Below, one piece after another: positions 52,201 to 57,651 of a stretch of 64,000 nt of DNA. A program made the position numbers and the translations under genes. Under the pieces are notes generated by a model. That model made no database searches. It was not told the DNA's origin and saw only the letters and a program-made list of their open reading frames with translations. The stretch's first letter is position 1; every line of letters begins with the position of its first letter. The stretch spans positions 372,001-436,000 of the forward strand of contig NZ_APND01000002.1 in NCBI RefSeq assembly GCF_040361215.1, read 5' to 3'. This stretch comes from Salinisphaera dokdonensis. Its GTDB lineage: Bacteria; Pseudomonadota; Gammaproteobacteria; Nevskiales; Salinisphaeraceae.

Positions 52201-55200
52201 GTAGTCGCCGTTTTCGTCGATGGTGAACGTGCCGCCGTTGTCGCCAGGCACGTCGATACCCACCGCATCCGCATCGCCGCCGACGCGCGTGATATCGAGA
52301 TCGTCGCTGTCGTTGACGCCGTCGACGTCCGCGCCGTTGCCATCGGCATCGCCCGCAATGACGTTGCCGCTGACCGTGCCGTTCTCGGCGGCCATCGCCA
52401 TGTCGGCACTGGCGACCGGGGCGGGATTGGTCACGCGCCAGGTGAAGGCGCTGACCGCCTGCTCCCCGGCGCCGTCGGTGGCCGTGACCGTGACGGTGTA
52501 GGGGCCGTCCTGCGAGGCGTTCGCGGCAAGCGCGCCGCTGATTTCGCCGGTGTTCGCGTCGATCGACAGGCCCAGTGGGAGATTGTCGACCGTATAGGTC
52601 AGCGTGTCGGTGGCGTCGATGTCGGTGAACGCGCCGTCGACGAAGACCGAAACGACATCGCCGTCGCGACCGGCCTGATCTTCCAGCGGCGTGGCGACGA
52701 CCGGCGCATCGTTGGTGCCGGTGACTGTCACGGTCAACGTCGTGATGTCGGTGCCGCCCTGGCCGTCGCTGATTTCGTAGCTGACCTGCGTGGTCGCAGG
52801 CTCGCCGGCAGCCAGATAGTCGAAATCCGTGCCGGGGTCGAAGCTGTAGTCGCCGTTGGCATCGACAATGAACGTACCGCCGCCGCTGCCGGTCACCGGC
52901 TCGCCGACGTTGGCCGCATCACCGCCCACTTGGCTCACGACCAGCGTATCGGCATCGTCGCCGCCGTCGACATCGGCGCCGTTGGCCGCACCGTCACCTG
53001 CGATGACGTTGCCGGCTACGGCGGCGTTCTCGCCGGTCTCGGCTTCATCGGCATTGGCGGTCGGCGCGACGTTGCGGCTGGTGATGACGAACGTATCGGT
53101 TACGCTGCCGCCCTGGCCGTCGCTGGCCGTGACCTGCACGGTATAGGGGCCGACGAGCGACGCATCGCTCGGCAGACGACCGGTGATCTCGCCGGTGTCG
53201 GCGTCGATCGTGAGACCGTCCGGCAAACCGGTCGCGCTGTAACTGAGCGTGTCGGCGTCGACGTCGGAGAACGCGCCGGCGGTCGCCACGCTGAGCGGGC
53301 CGCCATCCTGACCGCTGCGGTCGGGCAGCGGATCGCTGACCACCGGGGCGTCGTTGGCTGGATCCACCGTGACGGTAACCGTCGCGGTTTCGCTGTTGTT
53401 GGCGGTGCCGACCGTGTAATTGAAGCTGGTGTCGCCGTTGAAATCGGCATCCGGGGTGAAACGCAGCTGACCGTTGGCGAGCAGCTGAACGCTCCCATTG
53501 GAGACACCCACGGCCGCGCCACCGGCCACCAGCGCCTGGCCATCGACTGCCGTGATGACTGCTTCCGGATTCTCGAAGCTGTCGTTGGCCAGCACATCGA
53601 CGTTGACCGCCGTGTCTTCGCCGGTACTCGCGGCGTCGTCGACGATATCGGCGACAGGCGTATAGCTGATCTGAAGCGTATCGGTATCGGTCAGGGCGGG
53701 CGTGCCGCTGCCTGTCTCGACCGTGAGCGTGGCATTGCCGACGTAGTCCGGGGTCGGCGAAAGCTGCGCGCCCTCGAGCGCCGCGTTGATGTCGGCCAGC
53801 GAGCCGGAAAAAGTCATGGCGGCATCGTTGGTGCCGTCACCGTCCGTGAACGTGAGTCCGGTGGTGCCCGAAAGCGTCAGCGACCCGTCGGAGGCCGTCA
53901 GGGTGACCGTTGCCGTATCGCTGTCGACATCCTGTATCGAAATTGCGTTGTCGTTCGCGCGCGCGAATGTGATCACGCTGTCCTCAGGTACCGTTTGGGT
54001 GCCCGGGATATTGTTCTGCGGCGCATCGTCAACCGGCGTGACCGTGATGTCGAGGGTGCCGGTGGTGCGGCCTGCGGCGCCGGTTACCACCGTGTAGGTG
54101 ACCTGCGGCACGGCACCGTTGTAGTTCGCAGCCGGTACGAAGTCGTATGCCCCGTCGGCACGGATGGTCAGGGTACCCACGCCGTTGATCGTGGTGGTGC
54201 CGCCGGCGACAGGATCGACAGCGACGGTACGGCCATCGACCGAGTACTCGGAAATCACCAGTACTTGACCGGCGGCGCCCTGGTCGTTGGAAAGCAGGCC
54301 CGAAGACGCATCGACATTGAGCGTGACGTCTTCGTCGGTGGTTCCGGTATCGGCCTCCGCGACTATCGCCGCGACGTTGTCACGATAGTCGAGGTCGGCC
54401 ACGGGCGGCGCCGCATCGTTGCTGGTGCGATTGGGCACTGCCTCGTTGGCATTGGTATCGCCATCGCCATCCCGCAACGTGAAGCGGGTGTAATCACCGT
54501 CGGCGCCGCCGTTGTCGCCGGCCACGTTGTCGTCATTCACGTCGAAGCCGGACACCGTGTCGAACGCGTCGTCCAGACCGTCGCCATCGGCGTCCGCGTT
54601 GGTCAGCGTCGCAGCGGCATGGCCGGCTTCATCGATGTCGAGCTGGCCGTCGTTGTCGCTGTCGGCATCCAGCGTATCGACTATCTCGTCGCCGTCGGTA
54701 TCGACCTCGGTCAGGCCGCCTGCGTAGTTGTCGTCGAGACCATCGCCGTTGGCGTCACGAAACGCTGCCGTGCCGCCCACGCCCGAAGGCGCGATATAAT
54801 CCGCCGTGGTCTGCGCCTCGACGTTATCGGTGATGCCGTCGTTGTCCTTGTCGATATCGAGGTGATCGGCCAGGCCATCGCCATCGCTGTCCTGTCGGAC
54901 CGGCGACGCGGCCTCGATGATGAACTCGATACCGTCGTCACCTACAGGCCCAACTAGCGACGCATCTAGCGTAAACGAGCTCACGACACCATTGAGCTGA
55001 AGAGACCCGGCCGCCGTACCGCTGGCATCGTCGCCTGACGACTCAGCGCTGTAACCCAAGCCGGTAGGCGTACCTGCGCCTCCGTCCTGAACCGTATTCG
55101 CGGTCGATGCGAAATCATCGGTTCCCGCCAGCTCCACCCAGCTGCCGTTCCGGAGCGTAAGAACCGATGAGTTTTGATTGCCGTTGGCGCCGCCAATACG

Positions 55201-57651
55201 GTCCAGGTGAATGACCGGGTTGACGACCTCGACCGGATTACCGTCGGCATCTTCAAAAGAGAACGTGATGCTGTCAGAAGCGCCAAAAACAGTCGCGAGA
55301 CTGTCATCACCCGCGAGATCCTTGCTCCAGAAGTCGGTGCCGAGCGGGTTGAAAGTATTGGCCGTAAAGTTCGTGGTGCCGTCGCCGGTCGCACGCACGA
55401 TGACGCCGTTGCCCAGGTCCATCGTCGCCGACCTGCCGTTAAGGCTCCATGCGCCGGTCTGAACATTCTCGGGCAAGCCCTCATCGGTATCGAGGATGCC
55501 GTCGTTGTCGTCGTCGATATCGTCGACGTTGGCGACGCCATCGCGATCGTTGTCGATGACGGCCTCCACGCTGGCGGTCGACGTACGGCCGTTGGCGTCC
55601 TGGATGGTGTAGGTGAACGTATCGGTGCCGCCGAAGTTGGTGTTCGGGGTATAGATCAGCTCGCCACCGGCGTTGAGCGCGACGGTGCCGTTGCCCACAG
55701 TGACAGGCGGCCCGCCTGCCGAGATGGCCTGGCCGTTGATTTGGGAAATCGTAGTCGGTGCAGCACCAGTCCCGTCGTTAGCCTGAGGCTGGAACGTCAG
55801 CGGTGTGTTTTCGCTCGTCACGACCTGGTCATCCGACGCGGCGGGCAGGAACGTGGTCTGCGGATCGTTGTAGTTGATGTTGCCCGGGTTACCGGTATCC
55901 ACATTCTCGAACAACAGCGCAGTCTGGCGCGACGCGTTGCCGTCCACGCCGGCACGGTAGGTGAAACCCGTGACGTCCGTGTAATTGGCCGAGACGATAT
56001 ACCGTGTGTCGTTGCGAGATGTGGGGAACGCCCCAGGCCCGCCACCACGAATATTGACGTTGTTGTTCGCGGAGTCGACGTTGACCGTCAGGTAGGTATT
56101 GCCTTCGACCGTATAGCTGCTCGTGCCACGAAACTGGATCGTCTCGACCGTGTTATCGACGTCGAGTGAGCTCGAGGTAAAGCTAACGACCCGCGCGTTA
56201 GTTGTGCCGCTCTCTACAAACTGAAATGAGAACTGCGCAAAACCATTCGCGCCCTGGCCCTGAATGGTCGGTGAGAATCCCTCCGCCACGCCATTCGCGT
56301 TGGCATCAAACTCGGATACCTGAGCATTGGACACAGCGTCGATGGTGACGAGAGCATCAACCCCGTCGGCCACATCGGCATAGCGATAGACCGCCCCGGG
56401 TTGGCCGGCATTACCGCTAACCAGTGTGGGCGTGCCGGAAAAATCGAGGTCGATCGACGGCGCGAGGCGTCCGTGCCAGCCGGTTGCTGCAATCGCCTCG
56501 GCATCGATATCGCCGACGTGCGTTTCCAGATCCCAGTCGCTGTTCAGGCTGGCGTGGCCGGTATCGTCGTTGGATGCGGCGATATCGGCGCCGGTACGTT
56601 CTGCCAGCAACGCGGCTGCGGCGGCGCCTTCTTCGCCGCCGGTGAAATCACAGCCGTAGATGAGAATATCGCCGCTTTCGCTTAGCGACGCACCAATCGC
56701 CTGCAAGTCGTCGGCATAGGCGCCATTGATGGAGGCCGAGTCGAGCGTCGCCGTGCCAAGGGACAGCGCGCCTTCACGCCCGTGCGAGACGATATGGATG
56801 GCCTCGATGCCCTCGCGCCCGGCGAGATATTCGCTGATCTGCGAGACACCGTCTCGCTGGCTGTCGATCAAGGCGATTTCGGCTTCCGGATCCACCTGAT
56901 CGATCAGGCTTTCGTAGTTCTCGATCGAGGTGTCGACGAATACGACGCTCTTCGAGCCAGCGTTCGCGAGGCCGCTTTCGGCGGCCACGTCGTCGTTTGC
57001 GGACGTCGTGTCGTCGCCGTCCTGCGTCTGCAGGACGAACGTCGGCTCGACCGCGTTATTTTCCATCCAGCCACTGTCGACGAACTCGCCGTCGCTGGCC
57101 TGAGCCAGATCGGCCTGGTCATAAACCGTGAGCGTGCCTTCGCCCCACCAGGCGTCACCCGTGTCCGGGCCATCGGCAGACAACGACGCCGTGCCCAGCG
57201 CGACGGTGTCGCCATCGCCTGTGCCCCGGCCGATTACCGTGATCCGATCGTATCCACCCTGCTCTTCGACGGCGTCACTGATCGCAGCAATGCCGTCCTC
57301 AGCCGGATCGACGACATAGACGTCTACATCCGACTGCTGACGTGCGGCGTCGACACCGGCCGCGTCGCTCGCAGCCGTGTCAGCATCGACGAACATGGCG
57401 GTACGCCCTTGATCGCCGCCTTGCTCGGCACGGGCGGCTCGACTGGCCTCGAGCGCGCGCGCGACAGGCGATTGCGCAGCGGGCGGCGTGGTCGCGTCAT
57501 GGTTCGCGCTGGCTGCGTCTCCATGATCGGCAGCAAAAACCTGGTCCGTCGCAGTGTCTGCAGCGGTCCCGACGGCCGCACCGTCAAACAGCAGCCTCGG
57601 CTCCAGCGCGCGGATGAAAGGGGAACGGGGCGGGGTGTTTTTCTTCATCAT
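34228..57651 (-). CDS. Giant LEPR-xLL/DUF4347 surface protein with VCBS and putative-Ig repeats
   Basis: Predicted exported adhesin of 7,807 residues. N-terminus: LEPRLLFDG at 16-24 (LEPR-xLL motif), a degenerate partial DUF4347 near 104-160, an intact DUF4347 at about 233-395 (VSHG with His290, IYGCD with Cys334), a beta domain, and a calcium-loop (TSP3-like DxDGDG) region around a lectin-like segment. Then about 38 VCBS/cadherin-like repeats, joined by TVTVNGTNDAPV-like linkers, alternating with about 20 putative-Ig repeats (LPxGLxIDPxTGxITG). I see no glycine-rich RTX nonapeptides, and the C-terminus is AHGARIAAALRFN. Only two Cys were found by eye. First gene of the leftward locus. MMKK start, weak AGG upstream. 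Confidence 0.9.
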   Translation of the reverse strand: MMKKNTPPRSPFIRALEPRLLFDGAAVGTAADTATDQVFAADHGDAASANHDATTPPAAQSPVARALEASRAARAEQGGDQGRTAMFVDADTAASDAAGVDAARQQSDVDVYVVDPAEDGIAAISDAVEEQGGYDRITVIGRGTGDGDTVALGTASLSADGPDTGDAWWGEGTLTVYDQADLAQASDGEFVDSGWMENNAVEPTFVLQTQDGDDTTSANDDVAAESGLANAGSKSVVFVDTSIENYESLIDQVDPEAEIALIDSQRDGVSQISEYLAGREGIEAIHIVSHGREGALSLGTATLDSASINGAYADDLQAIGASLSESGDILIYGCDFTGGEEGAAAAALLAERTGADIAASNDDTGHASLNSDWDLETHVGDIDAEAIAATGWHGRLAPSIDLDFSGTPTLVSGNAGQPGAVYRYADVADGVDALVTIDAVSNAQVSEFDANANGVAEGFSPTIQGQGANGFAQFSFQFVESGTTNARVVSFTSSSLDVDNTVETIQFRGTSSYTVEGNTYLTVNVDSANNNVNIRGGGPGAFPTSRNDTRYIVSANYTDVTGFTYRAGVDGNASRQTALLFENVDTGNPGNINYNDPQTTFLPAASDDQVVTSENTPLTFQPQANDGTGAAPTTISQINGQAISAGGPPVTVGNGTVALNAGGELIYTPNTNFGGTDTFTYTIQDANGRTSTASVEAVIDNDRDGVANVDDIDDDNDGILDTDEGLPENVQTGAWSLNGRSATMDLGNGVIVRATGDGTTNFTANTFNPLGTDFWSKDLAGDDSLATVFGASDSITFSFEDADGNPVEVVNPVIHLDRIGGANGNQNSSVLTLRNGSWVELAGTDDFASTANTVQDGGAGTPTGLGYSAESSGDDASGTAAGSLQLNGVVSSFTLDASLVGPVGDDGIEFIIEAASPVRQDSDGDGLADHLDIDKDNDGITDNVEAQTTADYIAPSGVGGTAAFRDANGDGLDDNYAGGLTEVDTDGDEIVDTLDADSDNDGQLDIDEAGHAAATLTNADADGDGLDDAFDTVSGFDVNDDNVAGDNGGADGDYTRFTLRDGDGDTNANEAVPNRTSNDAAPPVADLDYRDNVAAIVAEADTGTTDEDVTLNVDASSGLLSNDQGAAGQVLVISEYSVDGRTVAVDPVAGGTTTINGVGTLTIRADGAYDFVPAANYNGAVPQVTYTVVTGAAGRTTGTLDITVTPVDDAPQNNIPGTQTVPEDSVITFARANDNAISIQDVDSDTATVTLTASDGSLTLSGTTGLTFTDGDGTNDAAMTFSGSLADINAALEGAQLSPTPDYVGNATLTVETGSGTPALTDTDTLQISYTPVADIVDDAASTGEDTAVNVDVLANDSFENPEAVITAVDGQALVAGGAAVGVSNGSVQLLANGQLRFTPDADFNGDTSFNYTVGTANNSETATVTVTVDPANDAPVVSDPLPDRSGQDGGPLSVATAGAFSDVDADTLSYSATGLPDGLTIDADTGEITGRLPSDASLVGPYTVQVTASDGQGGSVTDTFVITSRNVAPTANADEAETGENAAVAGNVIAGDGAANGADVDGGDDADTLVVSQVGGDAANVGEPVTGSGGGTFIVDANGDYSFDPGTDFDYLAAGEPATTQVSYEISDGQGGTDITTLTVTVTGTNDAPVVATPLEDQAGRDGDVVSVFVDGAFTDIDATDTLTYTVDNLPLGLSIDANTGEISGALAANASQDGPYTVTVTATDGAGEQAVSAFTWRVTNPAPVASADMAMAAENGTVSGNVIAGDADGNGADVDGVNDSDDLDITRVGGDADAVGIDVPGDNGGTFTIDENGDYTFTAGGDFEYLSSGETATTRVTYTVSDGQGGTDTSVLTVVVTGANDAPAAQPVPDQTGTDGESANFPTAGFFDDADANDTPIYTADGLPPGLTIDSATGVISGQFANGASQGGPNDDGIYNVTVFIDDDNGGTAQTTFTWTVGNAPVTGVDDTDNATEDAGVSRAAADGVLANDNDPDGDNLSVIGVENAAGNVGAGVIGSNGGTFTINADGSYSFEPGTAFQYLAEGENATTSVVYQVSDSEGGTDMARLTVTVAGVNDAPTLDFPLEDLSNTDGETVSVPTAGAFSDIDANDDLSFAVTGLPDGLTFDPNTGEISGMLDADASQGGDNGAYTVTVTVNDGNGGTATDSFVWAIANRAPVADNDAAPTTEGAAAISGNVLDNDTDGAPDTDALTVSQVNAADGNVGAGIRGSNGGTFTVNADGTYSFDGNGEFERLAEGETATTSVVYQVSDGQGGTDTATLTVTVTGTNDAPVVRTPLADLASNDGDTVSVPAAGAFQDADTNDELSYSAEGLPAGLTINSETGVISGAIDAAASQTNGGIYSIIVTADDNNGGTVTDTFTWNITNRRPVAADDVTTTTENAAVSGNVIDGTPDGDADVDGAGDTDTLTVAQVGGDAGGVGNAVVGGNGGTFTIDINGNYSFDPGTDFDDLAVGETRDTSVTYQITDGQGGTDIARLTVTVTGENDAPVVANEGLQNLASNDGETVSVPTAGAFDDVDTNDTLTYSAELAGENTLPPGLQIDPNTGVITGTLDNNASENTPYTVTITVTDSQGESTTSTFDWSIDNEPVQAVDDTGATTENAVTSGNVVANDNDPDDDPFEVVAVGGDAGAVDQDVIGSNGGTFSIDADGNYSFDPGTDFDYLAEGEQATTSVTYQIQDADGDTDQARLTIRITGTNDAPEVVRTPAPVSSNDGEPISVPTAGSFDDIDEGDTLAYTVSGLPAGLTINEATGEITGSIEADASQGGPDSNGVYSVTVTATDGGGEGEAVSTTFAWTVANRPPIAVNDAGAATVGGTATGNVIDGAADGGADRDGGLDDDPLSVFSVAGDVANVSDGGDTVSVAGDNGGTFVIAADGSYTFDPGADFDDLGPGETATTTVLYEVTDDQGGTDEARLTITVTGVNDAPTVVNGGIDAQSNNDGEDVSLPTAQAFDDADANDTLTYSANVDNDSTLPPGLEIDSVTGRITGTLSPNASQLGDDGSYTVTITATDSTGAAVSTDFIWTVANTAPVAVNDSDSADENQTVSGNVIAGAPDAAAGGDRDGGDDTDTLTVVDVDGAAIAAGGDATVTGDLGGAFTLDSDGNYSFDPGDNFDYLAAGETAITGVTYTVSDGQGGTDTARLTVTITGTNDAPTVANALPDLAANDGDTANIATADAFADVDANDALTYSATGLPDGISISAATGEITGVLAADASQGGPNDDGVYTVVVTASDGSAGGTVSDTFTWTIDNPAPMADNDIAATGENVDIARDAATGVLANDADGNSDTDELFVAEVGGDGNGVGQAVAGSNGGLFTVNRDGSYDFAPGTDFDDLAAGESRDTAVTYQVSDGQGETATARIVITVNGANDAPTVANELPDRDSRDGDSVTASVAGTFADLDASDELTYSANVDGESTLPPGLSLDPGTGRITGTLDADASDGAPYTVVITATDLQNASVQTSFTWTVTNPGPIAAPDTADTQENDAFSVDAANGVLANDVDGGNDTDALEVTLAGADADNLAPIADPVAGSEGGTFTLNGDGSYTFDPGTDFDDLAVDDLRSTQITYQVSDAQGATATETLTVTVTGTNDGPTVVAPVDDVQADDGDAISVTTADAFADIDGDTLTYTAAGLPPGLAIDSATGEITGTLSPDASQNDPVEITVTANDGNATTSTSFTLTSTNVVPVAAADLAETDENIVTSGNVIAGDANGVGADTDGGNDTDTLTATTLGGQPVPPAGSVTVDGTGGGSFTLSANGDYSFDPGADFDDLAVDETRTASVAYEVSDGQGGTATSTISVTVRGTNDAPTVVGDGLPNQNANDGDTVSIETADAFADADISDILTYSATGLPAGLDIDPDTGLITGTLGPDASDNGPFTITVTADDGNEGTASSTFTLAAANVDPVARDDSGNTPERDPLSGDVLANDNDGGQDTDALTVSQVNGETDNIGTPVAGSDGGTFTIGEQGQYVFNPGTDFADLGDGQQRDTSVSYQIDDGQGGTAVATLTVTVTGGNDAPVVDAPTPDQSYDDGEAVSIAAGDAFIDAEGDDLSFFATAADANGNPVELGDLGLAIDPDTGEITGALVADASAAGPYAVTVTALDGNGGSNSDEFALAVNNVEPIAAADTVSTDENTLATGNVLDNDADGGQDTDPLTVSQVNGEAGNVGTPTAGANGGQFTIGPDGTYSFEPGADFDDLAVGESRTTTISYEVSDGNGGTDTATLTVTVNGTNDAPAANADSNATSENIVLSGDVLANDADADVTDTLVVSQVNGDSNGVGSPVGAVDGGQFTINADGSYDFDPKGDFDDLAVGESRTTTISYQVSDGNGGFDTAVLTVTVNGTNDGPVAVADTNTTTENVAVSGDVLANDTDVDASDVLVVSQVNGDPNGVGTPVQAIGGGQFTIDADGTYSFDPNGDFDDLAVGESRTTQVNYQVDDGNGGLATTTLTVTVNGSNDVPSAVADINATTENVAASGDVLANDTDVDASDVLTVTQVNGTTAGVGAAVDVASGGRFTINADGSYDFDPDGDFDDLAVGESRTTQVNYQVDDGNGGTDTATLTVTVNGTNDVPVAAADANATSENVSASGNVLANDTDADANDTLAVSQINGDPNGVGSPVDAVDGGQFTINADGSYDFDPDGDFDDLAVGESRTTTISYQVSDGNGGFDTAVLTVTVNGTNDAPVADADSNATSENIAVSGDVLANDADADVNDTLVVSQVNGDSNGVGSAVDAVDGGQFTINADGSYDFDPNGDCDDLAVGESRTTTISYQVSDGNGGFDTAVLTVTVNGTNDAPVAVADTNAASEDAVASGDVLANDTDVDASDVLVVSQVNGDPAGVGSPVNAVNGGQFTVNADGSYDFDPNGDFDDLAVGESRTSTVTYQVSDGNGGTDTTTLTVTVTGANDAPIVTAPLADQDANDGDTVAISTAGAFTDTDTNDTLTYSAEGLPDGLEIDPATGLITGTLAADASQAGPYTITVTADDGNGGTVSDSFDLTAANVAPTAGEDTASVGENGAATGNVLVNDVDGGNDTDPLTVSQINGDPASVGTPVDVATGGRFTINADGSYSFDTDGDFDDLAVGESRPTTITYQVSDGNGGTETATLTVTVNGSNDGPVAVVDTNTTSENVVANGDVLANDTDTDGSDILTVAQVNGDSASVGVPVDAADGGQFTVNADGSYSFDPGADFDDLAVGESRTTTVDYQVTDSNGGTDTTTLTVTVTGTNDAPVVTTPLENQTANDGDTVSVPTADAFTDVDTNDTLTYSAAGLPDGLVIDPATGLITGMLGADASQNGPYTITVTADDGNGGTVDSSFVLQVNNVPPAAADDVASTPENALTSGNVLGNDTDGDNDPLTVTRINGDEAGVGSPIAGANGGQFTVNADGSYDFDPGADFDDLAVGESRTTTVNYQVSDGNGGVDTAVLTVTVNGRNDGPTAVADTATTDERTAANGNVLGNDADPDTSDILMVAQVNGVSASVGVPVAGSDGGQFTINADGSYDFQPNGAFDDLAAGESRTTSVSYQADDGNGGTSTTTLTITVNGVNNAPVAAADSDSVTENAVTDGNVLTNDTDADVNDELTVAQVNGDGGNVGTPVAGVGGGQFTVNGDGTYSFDPNGDFDDLAVGETATTRVNYQVSDGNGGTDTATLTVTVNGTNDVPTAGDDAVTTVENTPVTGNVLANDADPDASDVLTVAQVGGDAGNVGTPVAGVGGGQFTVNGDGTYSFDPNGDFDDLAVGESATTTISYQVSDGNGGTDTASITVTVSGANDVPVAAADSDTVTENAVTDGNVLTNDTDADGNDILTVSQINGDPASVGTPVAGANGGQFTVNGDGTYSFDPNGDFDDLAVGESRTTRVNYQVSDGNGGTDTAVLTVTVNGTNDVPTAGDDVATANENTPATGNVLANDTDADLNDTLTVSQVNGDPAGVGTPVASATGGQFTINADGSYSFDPNGDFDDLAAGESRTTTISYQVSDGNGGTDTATITVTVNGANDAPIVDTPLAAQASNDGDTVSVATADSFTDVDGDPLTYSATNLPPGLSIDADTGVISGTIDNDASVNVAQDYNVTVTATDPSGQSDSSDFVWTVSNLAPTTADDVDNVAEDASITRDAGAGVLANDSDTGTDTDPLIVGQINGDAASVGAPVRGDNGGQFTVNADGSYTFASNGDFEDLGVGESRTSSVTYQADDGNGGTQTATLTVTVAGANDAPVVDAPLSPQTANDGETVSVPTAGAFTDADANDVLTYSAGDTLPPGLSINPATGEITGTIDGDASVDGPYEVTITATDQSDTSVSSTFTWTVNNVDPVANNDNDEATEGATINRDADAGVLANDGDVGTDTDLLNVSEVNGESGNVGAPIRGTNGGQFTVRADGSYEFATGADFEDLAVGETRETTLTYTADDGNGGTDTATLTVVVTGTNDGPVVDAPLPDRSSNDGKDISVDASAAFTDVDGDTLRYSVTGLPDGLVIDPDTGIISGRISNDASQIGSYDVTVTATDPSDEAITSSFVWTVNNLAPMATNDTDTTTENVVVSSAPGAGVLVNDGDTQTDFDNLTVSRVNGDTGAVGASVTGANGGQFTINEDGSYEFDPNGDFDDLAVGESRSSSVTYQADDGDGGVATATFTVTVTGTNDAPVAAADNDSVTENAVTDGNVLTNDTDADVNDELTVAQVNGDAGNVGTPVAGVGGGQFTVNADGTYSFDPNGDFDDLAVGESATATVEYQVSDGNGGTDTATLTVTVNGTNDVPVAGDDAVTTDENVAANGNVLGNDTDTDGNDVLTVAQVGGDAGNVGTPTAGANGGQFTIGPDGTYSFEPGADFDDLAIGESRTTTISYQVSDGNGGTDTATLTVTVNGTNDAPVAAADNDSVTENAVTDGNVLTNDTDADVNDELTVAQVNGDAGNLGTPVAGVGGGQFTVNGDGTYSFDPNGDFDDLAVGESATATVEYQVSDGNGGTDTATLTVTVNGTNDVPVAGDDAVTTAENVAANGNVLGNDTDTDGNDVLTVAQVGGDAGNVGTPTAGANGGQFTIGPDGTYSFEPGADFDDLAIGESRTTTISYQVSDGNGGTDTATLTVTVNGTNDAPVVDTPLNDQVADDGDTVSISTAGAFNDPDGETLTYGADGLPAGLSIDPATGLVTGTLAPDASQDGPYNVTITATDPNGSTVSDSFLLTPANVAPVAGEDAVSADENTPATGNVLANDTDGGSDSDPLTVSQVDGDPAGVGTPVNAANGGQFTINADGTYSFDPNGDFDDLAVGESRTTTISYQVADGNGGFDTATLTVTVNGSNDVPVANDDVASADENTPVTGNALANDTDADTNDDLSVAQVDGDAGNVGTPTAGSDGGQFTINADGTYSFDPNGEFGDLGAGESRTTTISYQVSDGNGGTDTATITVTVNGLNQGPSASDIPDGQTPFGSDYSNDVSDAFADNDLNDTLTYGAEGLPAGLSIDPDTGVISGEPVGIGAFDITVTATDSTGAQVSETFTLRVLPPAVAADIANVGAPAGPSSGAAFDGGSTLVSGGFIGYSSPMDTSISRVELTIPEGIDNDPLSLGLPDGPIASSVEPVNLRYQATESDGSPLPGTLTVNSSTGELTGSLPPGMDRARITIIAIDDNGNTRPQEVWVDANGNILEAGANARDDAAPLEYRRVEVRVGIDGQVIVESIDDAGNTMRAESIRVDGNYLDIQIFDPESSDVSGYTATLSNGDPLPDGLAVDRDTGRITGEVPAGLGTLSFRIEAQTADNVTRVLEIEIDRSGAGGDSTAWQTLDAQVQEALASSGDVGEAAHGARIAAALRFN
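36370..37713 (-). repeat. Two near-identical 672-bp tandem units inside the giant gene
   Basis: Positions about 36370-37041 and 37042-37713 align without gaps and differ at only a few bases; each holds two 336-bp VCBS units. At protein level only a handful of residues differ (for example GNVG versus GNLG). This indicates recent duplication or gene conversion. Confidence 0.8.
39640..41640 (-). repeat. Six VCBS units with exact 336-bp period
   Basis: The anchor gtgaactg(g/a)cc recurs at 39791, 40127, 40463, 40799, 41135 and 41471 (last copies slightly diverged), every 336 bases. Sequence is conserved but less uniform than the 672-bp pair. Limits approximate. Confidence 0.75.
42900..45250 (-). 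repeat. Seven VCBS units with exact 336-bp period
   Basis: The same anchor recurs at 43049, 43385, 43721, 44057, 44393, 44729 and 45065, with no indel. Parts near 43240, 43566 and 44580 are almost identical, as expected from conversion between units. Limits approximate. Confidence 0.78.
54420..55563 (-). other. Calcium-loop (TSP3-like) region of the giant protein
   Basis: Two runs of Asp-rich loops (DNDRDG, DDDNDG, DSDGDG, DKDNDG, DADSDNDG) at about 55480-55563 and 54440-54900 flank a beta-rich segment that could be a lectin-like domain. Such loops bind calcium in thrombospondin-type repeats. Confidence 0.6.
56467..56955 (-). other. DUF4347 domain in the giant protein
   Basis: Residues about 233-395: SVVFVDTSIENYESLIDQV, DGVSQISEYL, IHIVSHGREGALSLG (His290) and DILIYGCDFTGG (Cys334). 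The His-Gly and Cys positions resemble a caspase/gingipain-like (clan CD) dyad. Protease activity is not established for this family to my knowledge. Confidence 0.7.
57172..57342 (-). other. Degenerate partial DUF4347-like segment
   Basis: Residues about 104-160: DVYVVDPAEDGIAAISDAV and ITVIGRGTGDGDTVALGTASL parallel EIALIDSQRDGVSQISEYL and IHIVSHGREGALSLGTATL of the intact domain. The position of His290 is Arg142 here, so the copy cannot be active by that chemistry. Confidence 0.55.

Noticed and set aside
51487..54957. 1,156-codon plus-strand open frame within the giant gene
   Set aside because: Also an antisense shadow; no ribosome site, no domain, and its repeats follow the minus-strand gene.
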